A stretch of DNA of 64,000 nt from Sanderia malayensis (Eukaryota > Cnidaria > Scyphozoa > Semaeostomeae > Pelagiidae), in contig RQOL01000772.1 in the NCBI GenBank assembly GCA_013076295.1, positions 1,178,001 to 1,242,000 on the forward strand. The letters are read 5' to 3'. This document shows, in pieces, positions 9,841-22,900 of this stretch. Under the pieces are notes generated by a model. It saw nothing but the letters and a program-made list of their open reading frames with translations, had not been told where the DNA came from and did no database searches. Every line of letters begins with the position of its first letter. The first letter of the stretch is position 1. Both the position numbers and the translations under genes were made by a program.

Positions 9841-12800
9841 TTACCATGTGGTAATCAAACGAGTAAGTGAAAAATTCGCATTTCAAGAAGATGTACTCTA
9901 CTTCCTTGATTAAGCGCCCCTTTCAAATAAACGCCCTCTCAAACGACCATATTCTGAAATAAGCGCCCCCTCCCAAGTACTAAATTCTTATCACTCTTAC
10001 TTTTGATTGCAAAAGCACATTTCACTGTGTACAAAGGGTAAACTTGCATTGTGGAAAGAGGTTGCCAATTTAATAAAAAATTTCAATTTCTCCTACAAGA
10101 TTTTGCAAAAATACTTGTTCATTGAAAGCATTCAAGTTATTTTACAATGATATCCATGTGCCGGCAAATTTCTTCAGCTATAAATTAAACAAACTATTTT
10201 CTTTCCTTCTTTCTGGACAAAATAACAGACAGGGTGATATTTTTGGTCTTCATATTTGCCCAGAAAAGATTTAAAGGCCTGCTACAATAAAAAATCAGTT
10301 TCCCCAATTTTTGCGAAAATGAAACTTCAATCTTTTCTGATTAATTTGGGGCCTGTTTTGTTTTGATTACGATAGGTATACTAAATTTGGCCTTCAAATG
10401 GGGGTACTGACAGATGGACTGTTTTAATGGGAGAGTATAGTGAAAAGGTGCCAAAATCTGCTCTCCCGCTCTCCGGCGCAGCTGTTCGCCCTACCGCATT
10501 AAGAGCAAGCAAGCTCGAAAATTTAAATACTTGATAATGCCTTCTTCTTTATGCGAAAATGCTTCTCTTGAGAGGCTCAAACTTTGGAAAGTTGACACGT
10601 TACTGTATCCCCCCAAATATCCCCCCAAAAATAGTCTGTTATTTTAATGCATTTAGCTTACCTTTGATTCGTGAAAGTTTTTTGAACGCGCCATGGAGAA
10701 TTGGAACTGAAAAAAAGAAATGAGCAACGAATAAACAAGACTAGGCCTATTTGAACTTCTTTACACTGATAATCAAAGCGACACGAATTGTGGCATACAT
10801 GCAAAAAAAGGAAAATTTGCGAAGGACATTATGTTTCTTTTCCAGGCAACAGAAATTCAGACATTTTACCAAAGTAAAGGCCTACATACGGATTGCAAGT
10901 AAACAACGATTTTAGATTTATTCCTGTCCTATGTATTAGACTAAAAAAAGGAAAACGACAAATGATTTATCAAATCTTTCTCACCTTTTTTCTAGCTTAA
11001 CAAAACATCTTCCTAATCTTTTTTCCTAAGTTTGATGTCTTCCTTCCCCAAATTTGCACCAAGCGAAGCCAAACCGCACGACACGAGAAAAGACACGCCT
11101 TGGCATCGCATCTTCCCATCATTCATCTCTCCCAGTCCCATGCCTCCATTTAAAATGAAGTCATCGAAAAGACTTTTCATTGGTCTGCAGTGCGCTGTTT
11201 TAAATTTATGCAAATGAAATGAAGGCTTGCACACAAGAAATGGAAATACATTTGCATATGGAACATGGATTTTCGCATGAGCGCACACTGGCAGTTACGT
11301 TCCTTTGAGAGAAACAATCCTTTGTGCTTTCTAAATGATTAATACGTAGATGATAAATTTGATGCTAACATTGCTGCATACAGATTTAATAAAAACAATG
11401 TGCATAAAATCAAAATGCCTCGGGCTTATTTAAGTTCAATACACCACAATGATACAAATTTGCTTAAAGCAATGTTAGTTCGTACGGTTATGTGATAATC
11501 TTAACAGTGAAAAAATTATACAAGAATCGTCATGTTTACAGTATTATTTTGACTGATAATGGAAACCAAGTGTGAAATTTACGAGATGAATATTTTACTG
11601 AGTTTATTCACTGTGTTTGGGGTTAACGTTCGTGGGTCAGAGTAGTGACATTGTGGCCTTCTTGACAAATTAGACCTTTATCTTATCTAAGGTTTCAAAG
11701 TTAAAAAAGTTCAACTTGTTTTGTCTTTGAAAAACATCGCTAATTAAACTCTCAACAAAGGCCGCCATGAATAAAAGTACAGAATGCCTGAAGGCCACCA
11801 TGCCCCTGTTGGGTCAGAGGTAAAAATTAAATCGATAGAGACTCTGTTGTGATGATCAGAATAATCAACTATCATGGACTGTTGAATGCATAGTGAACGT
11901 GCTTCATAAATTTTGATAAACGATGCCATTTCGAATTGCAAGCCCCAACTCCAAGGCGGACATGTTCAGGGTCAGGTCAGACGTTTTTCGTACCCCCATT
12001 GTCTACCCCTATTTTGTACCCACAGGTACAAGGAAACTAATAACGGCCACCTTCCCTCCATTTACGGCCACGAGCCTTCAGTCCCAACCCAAACGTTTTC
12101 CAATACTAAAACCTTTGTGGCAAAACTCCGGTTGTCCAGGGCCACCTCCCACTTACGGCTACCTGAGCGACGAGCGTGGGTCTAAAATGTGGCCGCTATC
12201 TGCGGTTCATTATGATTTACTCTGCCTTCCAGCAAACACGTCCGCCTTATAAAATAGTCCGGTTTGAAAAAGGTCCGTGCGAATTCTAGCGTAATATCTA
12301 CCAAAAACATACAATACGTGTGTGATAACCAACGATTAATGTGTAAATATATACCATGTAAACAAGCAAAAAAATTCTTGTCTATCTACGTATCTGCTGG
12401 CTATTGTTTATTCTTATTATTTTGCTTAAAACCTAACTAAAATCACAATTAATGAAAAATGCATACAGCATCTTTAATTACTGCCCTGCCTCGTTCTGGG
12501 CTCAAAGAGGAATACCAATGCAGATTAGGAAATACAGTAGTTGATATTGTTTGTGGAGTTAAATGAGACTTGAGAGAGATCAACTTCACAACCATCTCTA
12601 TCAGTCTCTATAAATAACTACATTGGTAATTATTGATAGAGATTCAGATTGGTCAAACACAAGATCATTAATGTTAGTCTTGTGCAGATTTCGATTTAGT
12701 AGGGCGAAGGCAGGGTAGCAATTTCTAATTAAAACGACAAAATAGAACAAAATTTATTAAGCAAAAAACCCAGCATTACATGTGCATTGCATAGCGAGAG

Positions 12801-13936
12801 AATGACAACCATCCACCCCTGAAATTCAGATTGCTTATTGTGTCGATTCAATACAATCTGCTTTCCCGTACGGGGACACTCAGCCATAAACAAAAACACG
12901 ACAAACCATCCAGAAGACACACTTCAGGTGAACTTCAATACATCCTCACAAATAAAAACATTTTGACACCAACCCCCCAAAAATGCGGGGAATATGATTG
13001 GGTATTCAATAAGCAATATGATTGTGACGGGGGTAGAGTGGTTGGTTGATAAATTCGTATCAGACAATATTGATTATTTAATGAGTGACTAAAAAGAGAT
13101 ATGAAACGATTTTCAGAGTTTTACGATGAGCGAAGCATAACGTTGATAATATAATGATGATGATGACGTAATTAAACAATGCTTGTGCCTCGATGCTGTG
13201 CTGAGCAATGATTTAGTGTGAGGACGAATCAGAGGATACAATGATACATGAATTACGTATGTAGAAGAATGCCACTCAACCGAATAACATTGAGAAGCGG
13301 AATGAAATTTAAACTATCACTGCTTGAAAAAAGAAAAAGGCGTGTAGAAAAAAGAATTGTATTTAATGAATTAAGTGCAATGATTGGAAATTATTATTCT
13401 TCGTCCGTTGCAGAAATTTATTAAAATACACGATTTTTTATATTTAATAAGAAGTGGACTTTGTGGAAACAAAAGCTGTTGCCATTTCAGTGGTTTCAGT
13501 GGTGCATATTTCATACTGGGATTGCATGTGGCTATATGGAGCTCTCAAAGAACAGAGGGCCATAAGATATCCATCTAACCAAAGACGATTAATTAGTTAC
13601 CCAAAATAATATAGTAAAGTGCAGTATGATATCGGAATGAGTTGTTATTCTGGGATACAGAGTAAATACGAAAAAAACATTGCTGTAATATGGAAAAATT
13701 TTACGAAAAGGTGTTTGTTCCTAATGGATGGCATAGCAGTGGACATTAAAAGATAAAAAAATACTCTTTCATGAGTATGTACGAATTAAAAGAAAGATTT
13801 TTCGTGGTAAAAATATAGAGTGCTCGCGCGTGAATGAATATTGCATTCCAATTGAAAAGCATATATAGCTGGTTAAAAGTTGTCGGTGTTGTAAAACGGT
13901 GTAATATACTTGACCTGGTGTTTTTTTCGATTTTTC
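9841..13936. other. Long intergenic stretch with degenerate repeats
   Basis: No gene recognised on either strand. 9895-9985 has runs like AAGCGCCCC and AAACGCCCTC, related in style to the CCTCGAATAAGCCCC elements elsewhere in the window. 11920-12250 is unusually GC-rich with repeated ACGGCCAC motifs and looks like a dispersed repeat. 13000-13936 is the probable 3' flank of the hnRNP L gene. Confidence 0.45.
10225..10405. mobile_element. Second copy of the ~190 bp dispersed element, inverted
   Basis: Reverse-complement relative of 6725-6910: both contain CAAATTTAGTATAC, the GATTACGATA-like stretch, a TTTTCTGATTA-like stretch and GGTGATATTTTTGGTCTTC. It lies just outside the large inverted repeat. 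Confidence 0.5.
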
Positions 13937-16900
13937 TCAACTGTTGATCGTGCTACTCGGAGAAAAAGCAAGTTTTAATGTAAATGCTCCTCCACCTAAG
14001 AAAGAATAAAAACGCAGATAAGTAATTGGAAAAGAAATACATAACGAAATCACGACAAATACAAAAATATACAAAGAGACAAAAGAAGCACAGAGGGACA
14101 CAATGAAATACAGACGGACACAATAAATTACCGTGGGACACAGAAACGTTCAGAGGGACAGGACAAAGTACAAAGAGACACAAAAAAGTACAGAGAGATG
14201 AAAAAAGTATAGAAGGCACCAAAAAAATACAGATGAACACAATAGAGAATAGAGATCAGAAAAATGAAATAAATATAAATCCAAAAATTAAAGCAATAAA
14301 CATGAAAACGCTACTACCTTCTCTGTGCATAGTGAAATGATTAGCAAGGATTAATGCCTCAACAGCCGTAGGTACAGTGCTGAACTCAAGCAGGCCAGAA
14401 GAGGACTTAACTTGTCCAGCTGCTATAAAAAAAGATTGAAATTTATAATTTATAATATTAATACACAACACTTGAACATTACCAATAAAAGTGACATGAA
14501 ATACATAGATATATAGAACGAAAGTTGATAGTAAAATTAGTGTTTTTGAAAATAATACAATTTATACATACTGGTTAATATTGGGTCAATAACACGTGAT
14601 GCTAAATGTAAAAATAAGATAAACATTGAGTAAATCTCATCCTGCATCATTCTAACTCTTAGAAATAAGACTATTCATGTTGTCTATTGGAGCATAGAAG
14701 CTCGAAAGAACATACTGTATAGAAGTTAAATAGAAATATTTGAGGCTGTGGTACAAATATTATATTCAGGGGCGGTCACCTTTTGAGAATGTTGCCTGTT
14801 TGAGAGGGATTTCTGCTCCAACTGCGTTGAATACCTGGAACGAATGATACTCATCAGCTGTACGATTGAAACCGAACGAAAGGTTAACTACAAAGTCTAC
14901 GGTTCAAGATGTCACAGCCCAGCAGCACATGACTTGATTGATATGTAAACATGACTTGCTTTCCCAGCCAAAGTTTTGGTTTACCAGCAATAGAAGCAAT
15001 GACAACATTAATACCATTGACTGCAGCGTAAAAGCATGTCAAGCGTGTAAAGGCAATAAAATTTCAAATACCTCGCTGAGCTGCTCTTCGGTGCAATCGG
15101 CTGGGGCATTGAAGTAGTGCAAAACTTTTGAAGGAGGATGAATGCCTGTTCAGAAATGTCAAGGAAAAACACCCCCTGATGTTTCTCCCTACTCACAGTG
15201 ATATCAACATAGTTGTCTTGCTTATACAGGTGTAAGCTACATCAAAATAATAGCGAACTTAATGTCCATTGTATTGCAACATGCTAAATTTGTATGTATC
15301 ATTAAAAAGTTTAAAAGGATACGTGAAAATATGTCTACTCCTCCAGGAATGCTAAAAAATAAACAAATTGACAACTAATTAAAAAATGTCCTGCAATATT
15401 AAGTAAAAGTGAGGTATTTATAAAACACAGATAAGAAAAAGTTGAAATAAATCGTCGCTGGCGTTTACTCAAACAAAGAAGCAGATATTGTTGTATTTTA
15501 TGTACTGTGCTATCGTGATACGTGACTTCTCTTTCGACTTACTATTTGAATCGATTATTTCTGGAGTCTGCAAAATTAGCAGCAGAGGGTGTACTGTCGG
15601 GGAGACGAGAAATCTGTGAGGCATCTGCTATGAATGGGTGTTTTGAAAATCTAAAAGCAACAACGAAAATTATTACACCCGGGATGCTTACAGTACGCAA
15701 GTGAAACTTAATATGAGGAGTCTAGTTATACGGGGTGATGTGCAAATATATAATGAACTTATAAAGATACACATTAGGAATAATCAGATCTAATAATATT
15801 TCAGCGAATTCAATCCCTGAGATGCGTTACCCCCTGGAGGCTAAACACGATGCATTGGTTTTAGAGACTTGCTTTGTACCACTATGGTATCCATTAAAGT
15901 GGCACAAAGGACAATAAAAGGGGGCTAGAGACACAACTTACAGGGACAAGCCTGTGGGTTACGGTTAAATCTAAATCAGGCATAAAATTGTCACCGTTCA
16001 GAGCCGTTTACTTACGACAGTTGGAATTTGTTTGCAAATAAAGTGAGATTGTTGAGGTTCCTGATGGCAATATCGGTGGACATTTTATCGGTGTATTGGA
16101 TCATGGCTGCTCCTAGCTTGTTGGTCAAGACTTTCACCTGCAAGAACAAACCACCAATCAACAAGGATAATCAACTCAAGTTAACAAAAAATACTTTATG
16201 ATGGTACCCGCCGAGATATATCAATAGATAATGATATGGAAGGGATTTATCAGTCTTCGACCGGGGGTCTACGTACCTTGACAACATTGCCATATAAACA
16301 GAATAAGTTAAATAGACGATCGCAGTTCATTCGCTCGGTGTTGACTCCGTAAACCATGGCCACACAGCCTTCACCTCCAGCTAAAAGAAAAACAAAAACC
16401 CAAGTTATAGTCGATAACGCAGGGATAACAAGTTGAACTCGTAGATACGAAAGAAGTACACAGTGTGTTTTGTAATTCGAGGGAGTTTCAATTTAATGGA
16501 TAGGAGAGCTGATTGTATTTGAACTAATCACCTAAACTGAGACTTCTGCCATAGGATGCAAATGCAGAAGAGCAATCGGTGGCATTTTGCTGAATGGCAA
16601 GCAGGCTTGATTTGCTTTGCGACAATTGCTGGTCTGCCAAGCTATTTGTGAGACCAGAATCAGACAACAACGAGCCAAGGGTGCCTTGAAGAAGAACGAA
16701 CTCAATTATCAGCAAAACAAACACCACAACACAGAAAATATCAATGGGGCATATAGGTTCGGGTAGGGAAGTTAGGTTCGGGTAGGACATATAGGTTCGG
16801 GTATGGCATATAGATTCAGGGATGCCCTATAGTGCCTTGTATTGTGCTGTGGTGAGATCTAGCTTGAGCTTCACTCACTTGAACTAGAAGCATGCTTTCC

Positions 16901-19900
16901 GAGTGTTTTCGTGATTAGATCAGCTAAAATGACAAAAGCAAACGTCATCATGATCCTGCCAGTGCATCACACGTATATACACTTAGCTTGGTTTCGTGGA
17001 AGCAGGTGACGTAGTTCAAGTTTTAAAGGAACTATGCCTGAAACAACTTACAACTGCTTTGTACACGTGGATAGCCTGTCGGTCGTGACACGACATTGTC
17101 AACGTCGACGGTGTCAGATAAAGAAGCTAAAATAGGCAAAAACATTATCATTAAAAATATTTTATCAACAGTAAAATAGCAACATCAACGTAATCATCAT
17201 CGAATAATGTTTGACAAAACGTTAAAATGGATTAAATGAATGAACGATTATTGGAGTTAAATAAATTCAAAGTGAATAAAAATGAATCAAAGAAAGGCAT
17301 TTTAAATATAATGAGGGAAGAAGAGAAAACAATAGCACAAAATGTTTACTCACGTAAATGAAATTGTTGTTTTGCACTGGTTGTGTCGGTTGTAAGAACT
17401 GAATCTAATGAAATAACATAAATAATAATAAACTATATTCATAATAAATTATCATAGTCATCAAAAGGTTTCTTAATAGAACAGATTATTAATCGCACGT
17501 ATCTGAAATGTTTTATGAAAGTATAGACACTTGAACTTCAGACAGAGTATTGCATACAAAAGAATATTGTTGTAAAATAAATATGGTATACATACACAAG
17601 ACACCATAACATAACATAACATGGCATAACATAGCATAGCATAACATGTAACAAATAGTGAGGTAGACAGTTGAAAGTCAGCTAACATTGTAAAGTAAAC
17701 AAGACAGCTTAATGTAGACATAGCATATATAGCGACGTAAACAAGTATAAAGTGTGAAGTAGACTGTCACAGCCTAAGGAAGACAAGCACAGCAAGGTAG
17801 ACAAGTAGAAAACCTAAAGTAGATATGTATGGTGTAACAATAGCTATTACAGTATGGTACGACCATAATCAACATCAACGCCGTATAACCATGCTTCATT
17901 GACAATGGTATAACGTTTGACACAATGGTATATATAGCACAGATATACATATAGCGTGACCATTGTGTTTCACATTTGACCAAGTTGGGCGGAGCTTTGT
18001 ATTAACAAATTCGTGACTACCATGACCTTTACTTATGAAAACAACATTGTCAGATTGTATAGAGCAGCTAAGCATTCACAGAGTCGACATGCAGAGTGAT
18101 TGAAACGAATAACCTTATTGCGCAAGATGACAAAGAAACAATACAAAATGGATAGAATTGTAAAAGCTATACTTTCTTGTTTCAGAAAACGAAGATAAAA
18201 GTTGTTGCAAATGTATTTGATCAAAGGGGGGGGGTCACTTACACAACCTTTCTCTATCGTAGGAGATTAGAAGAAAAGGGTTCGAATAATTTGAAGAGTG
18301 AGAATGAGAAATGAAAGAAAAATTAGAGAGGACACATAAAATAGAATTAATAGAACAAGGAGAGCAAAGAAAATCATTAAATACGAATAAGAAATATCAG
18401 GAAGATTTTACAGCATTTTGAATTGGCCTTCAGAAAATGGCATAGTGGGGGCACTGCATTGAAATAACTTTTCTTGACTATATCTGATTTGTACCTGTGA
18501 GCATGCTTCCGGTGTTGAATGATGGACTGGGGCCTGGCGTTGAACTGAGGCTACCGTTTTGATACGAGGGTGAAGAGTAACTGCTTGTTGAGCTGCGTTC
18601 AGAGAAGAGACCGCTGTCCTTGTCATTCGTCAAATAATCTGCCAGGAAAATATGTGCAAAGCAATTAACATGACATAATCGACAAGTAGTATAGTATATA
18701 TGGCTCAAATGACAAGTAGTGTGCTTAGCCTAAATGACAAGTACCATTGTATATATAGTTCAAATGATAAGTACCATAGTATATATAGTTCAAATGATAA
18801 GTACCATAGTATATATAGTTCAAATCATAAGTAGCATGGTATATATAGTTCAAATGACAAGTAGTATAGTATATATAGTTCAAATTACATAAGTACCATG
18901 GACTAATCTTTGTATAAAGACACCGATTGGGAATCTATGTTTTATCTGGAGCTGAGCAAACCCAGGTCAATAGAGACCATGATATTACAAAGCAATTGGG
19001 GGTGGGGGGACACCATTAGATCAGTTCTCCATAGCTGGTCTAATGGTGTGTCCATAACTGGTCACTATAGTATGGATTACTGTATGTACATGGTAAAAAT
19101 TGGCACTTACATCGCTTACGGTTTTCGATTTCAATGTCATATGTTTCATTTGAGTTTGCATGAACGTTTAATCTACCAGTCTGAAATAATGAAAAAACAT
19201 GTTGGCAAAGTCGTGTATACATTAGCAGGAAATATTCGCAAATAAGCCATCTATAGGAGCCAATGGCATAAGGAGAAAACCTCAGTATCAGTAAAGTTAG
19301 CACAACTTGTACCAATCAGACTTTGCAAAGCTGAGCTAGCTCAACTCCTTGACCCCTCAAAATTACATAACCTAAAAGCTCTAATAAGCCCCCAGGGGTA
19401 TTTAAATTTTGACTTTCCGGAGGCAAGACCTGTTCGAGACCGGGGCTTAATACAGATTTTACGGTATTTGAGCATTGAGAAGCAAATTTGATTTTAAATA
19501 ACGTGTACGTGGACATCTTTAAGCGTGATGTCCACGTACACGTTGACATCATGGGGACGAATTCAAACTGGCGCCAATCCAAATGCAGTTACATGCATAG
19601 TTACAATATGATCACCTTTGAAAAGTCGATTTTCAGCGTGCAGCAACCAGCGTATATATCACAGCGGTTCAATGCTTTTCTGACAGTCAGTGCTTCCTCG
19701 GCTGATAGAAATGTGATATGGAGTCAAGAAAAAACAAGCCCGAAAAATAACACGATTACAAAGCTTAGGATAGCAGAGAGACCCTCTGTAATCCAGCAAT
19801 TCTTCTCCAATATGCTTGCAGAAGAGCTGCTGAATGACACGAATTGTAAACGGATCTTAAGACCACATGAAAAGGATATTCAGCAAGAGCTTGAAGGCCA

Positions 19901-22900
19901 TTTTTGTGAAATATGACAATCCTCTGAACTTCGGCGTAAGCAGAGCAAATCTTCCTGACGATGTCCTGAAGCAAAAAGGCAATAAGACAATGCCCTGAAG
20001 CAAGAAGGCAATAAGACGATGTCCTGAAGCAAGAAGGCAATAAGACGATGCCCTGAAGCATATAAATGTCTACAAAGTCTACAGAGTCTACTACACTTGA
20101 TTTACTTACGACATTGATTGGGTGAATTGCATTAATAATTGTGAATAATAAAACGTTTGTGGGTGTTTCCACTAGACTGCCATTATTGCTACTGAAATCC
20201 CTGCAAAAAGAGTAATGCATGTTATGAAATTCCTTAGCTTCATGGCGAAAGAGAGAAAAGATTGGAGAAATGGAATCATGATTGGTGAAAGAAGCAAGAT
20301 TGGCGAAAGAGAGGCAAGGTTGGCGAAAGAAAGACATAATTGGCGAAAGAGAGGCAAGATTGGTGAAAGAGAGGTAAGATTGGCGAAAGAGAGGCAAGAT
20401 TGGCAAAGAAGAGGCAAGGTTGGCGAAAGAGAGACAAGACTGGAGAAATAGAAACAGTATGATATAAATAGAGTAAAGATTGTCGAAGAACTGGAAATTA
20501 AACAAGGAGTACAATGCAGATGTAAACATTCCAACGTTGTTGAGCAGAAATCTTGCTTTGTAGAATGACGAATTAATTAATCGTTTCGTCATCATACCTG
20601 TTAATCTCCTGGCTTTTCGAAAAATTCACATACATCTGTCGACCAAGAACCATGATTGGACTTATCTGTAGGCAAATTGAAATTATTTTAAGTTAAATGC
20701 TTGATACCACACACAGAACTTAATGTTACTTGTTTCCCTGTTCTGTCTCTCCTCCTCCCACCTTTTACTATTGCACCAATCTTTTAATGTTTCTATTGCT
20801 TACATACTAAAGTGCTTACCTTGGCATATTGTATACAAGCAGACGATTCTTCAGGCGTCTGCAAACAAAATAAACTCACAACATTACAGAAGATACACTT
20901 TGTAAATGTTCGAAATCAAATCTTGCTGGTTGGAAATCAAACACTTGCGTTGCGTTACACGATTTTTTGTATGAATAAGCCCTTTTGTAAGGAACCTACA
21001 TCCAGAGGGCCGCCAGCAAATTAAAAAAAAACTATATAATAATAATGACAAAACGCCCAAAACGTTTGAAAATTGAATAGTTTTATCACCGCAATATATC
21101 TGAAAATCAATTTAATTAAACTTCTATTTTGACTTCTTCGTGGTTTTGGCCTTTTTTCGGCCACAATTTTGGGCAAAGTTCAAATTTCAAATTTCAAAGC
21201 TTTTTTGTGACTATTGCTATTTTTGGTCACTAAATGTGACACCAAAATTAAGGAACTGTCAAGGAGCTTTTAGTACCACAATCTGGTCAAAACAGGTCCA
21301 AAAATAAGGAACCCTAAAAATAGACTTTGAGGTAGGTTCTTTGTAAAAAAATGCGTGTAACACGGCAGATTAAGAACTTCGATAAGTAAACAAGAATTAT
21401 TCCAATACTAATTGCATTCATCGTTTACTAACCTCAAACTCAACAAGGGCCTGGCGTAGTTTAGGCATCAAAGTCAGTGCTCTAAGAAAAACATCGAAAA
21501 TTAAGAACAAAACAAGTCAGTGTTTTGATCACAACCCAGGCTAACCACAGGCTGATAAGATAACATGTTAATTTGTGGAGACAAAGACAGGAAAAGGTTA
21601 AAGTTATGTAACTTAAATGATGAAATCTACTGCAGGCTCTAAGAATTCATGAGCTGCATTCGGAATAGAAGTTAATAATATCTATCTATCACATTTCAAT
21701 TTTCAAAAATTCTTATGAAGAGTTCATATGTTTGGCGCCAAATACTCTTTTCAGGAAGACTTTGCGGTAGTAGATACGATTGAAATTGACAATGAGCCGT
21801 ATCTGAGTTACACGTGGCCTCAGCCACAGTTACCACAAGTCGTATAGCTGGAGGCTCAATCATGATGGCGGCTTCCATTATCTAAAATGGCTTCCACCTC
21901 AAATATGGTATGTGGAGTAAAAGCGCAGGGCATATACACACGAACGCTAAGCGAATCCTTTCAAATAGCGGGCTTAACATTCTCTCGTGTTAAAACGGGG
22001 AAATGTCAACCCATTAGCCTCCTACGCAGTTCGCTATACACCGCAGCGAAGATGCAGAATTTTCCAAATGCAAAAATATAAGTATGAAATAGACAGTTCA
22101 GGCATAGACAGTAGAAAATTAGCATATGCACCAGACAATGAAGAATGAAAATGGATATATCTTTTCCATTTCACAGACAATAAATGCGTTTTGCGGTGAT
22201 GGAATTATTGAACCGCAATTTCTAACTTGAGAATGCGAAGATAAACAGTATCTTGATTAATACAATTCTGAAGATGAAATCGGGAAAGCATGATTGACAT
22301 ACGATTTACAGCTTTTCCGAGCTCCCAAAGATAAAAAAAAATGATACCACAACAGGGTATCTAGTTAGGATCTTAAAAATATCGAAACAAAATAAAAAGT
22401 GGCGTTCGGTGTGTATGGGTACTTTTCTTGCAAATCTGAGAGCCAAAACTTGGACATGAAATAAACACCCCAAAGTAGACAGTTGCTCTATGTATTATCT
22501 TTTCTTTTCAAATTTTACCACAACAGACAATACCTTCTTTGAGCTGCGACTCAATCGCAAATCGTCCGGGCGATGTGATTGATCAATTTCATCACCTTTT
22601 CTTCTATTTTTGAGCAGAAGCGCGTTAAAAATCAGGACCAAAATAAAAGAAATGGCAAGTAACAGTAACAGTTGTTCGCAAGATGTCGAGGAACGAAATA
22701 CACTTACTATTTAGATGCAATAAATATGCGCAAATAAGGGACAACAATGATGCTAAATTTGGTGAAATCACGATTTTGCTCATTGAAAAGGACCTGACGA
22801 ACCAGTTCATGGAAGTAACGCTGTGCCGAACCTTTCTAAAACCAATTTTTTGATTATGTTTCGATGCAAAGCAAATAACATTTGGGAACAAAGCCTTTTG

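Noticed and set aside
11913..12252. Two overlapping ~100-codon plus-strand frames
   Set aside because: GC-rich repeat-like DNA with ACGGCCAC motifs; no recognisable family and no splice context.
20215..20451. Charged repeat frame (GEREARLAKE-like), looks like a coiled coil
   Set aside because: Exactly follows the 19-20 bp minisatellite in an hnRNP L intron; no start context, splice signals or non-repeat flanks.
19765..20595. 276-codon minus-strand frame spanning hnRNP L exons
   Set aside because: It runs through introns and minisatellites; only the 19864-19965 and 20110-20200 parts, with proper splice sites, match RRM2.
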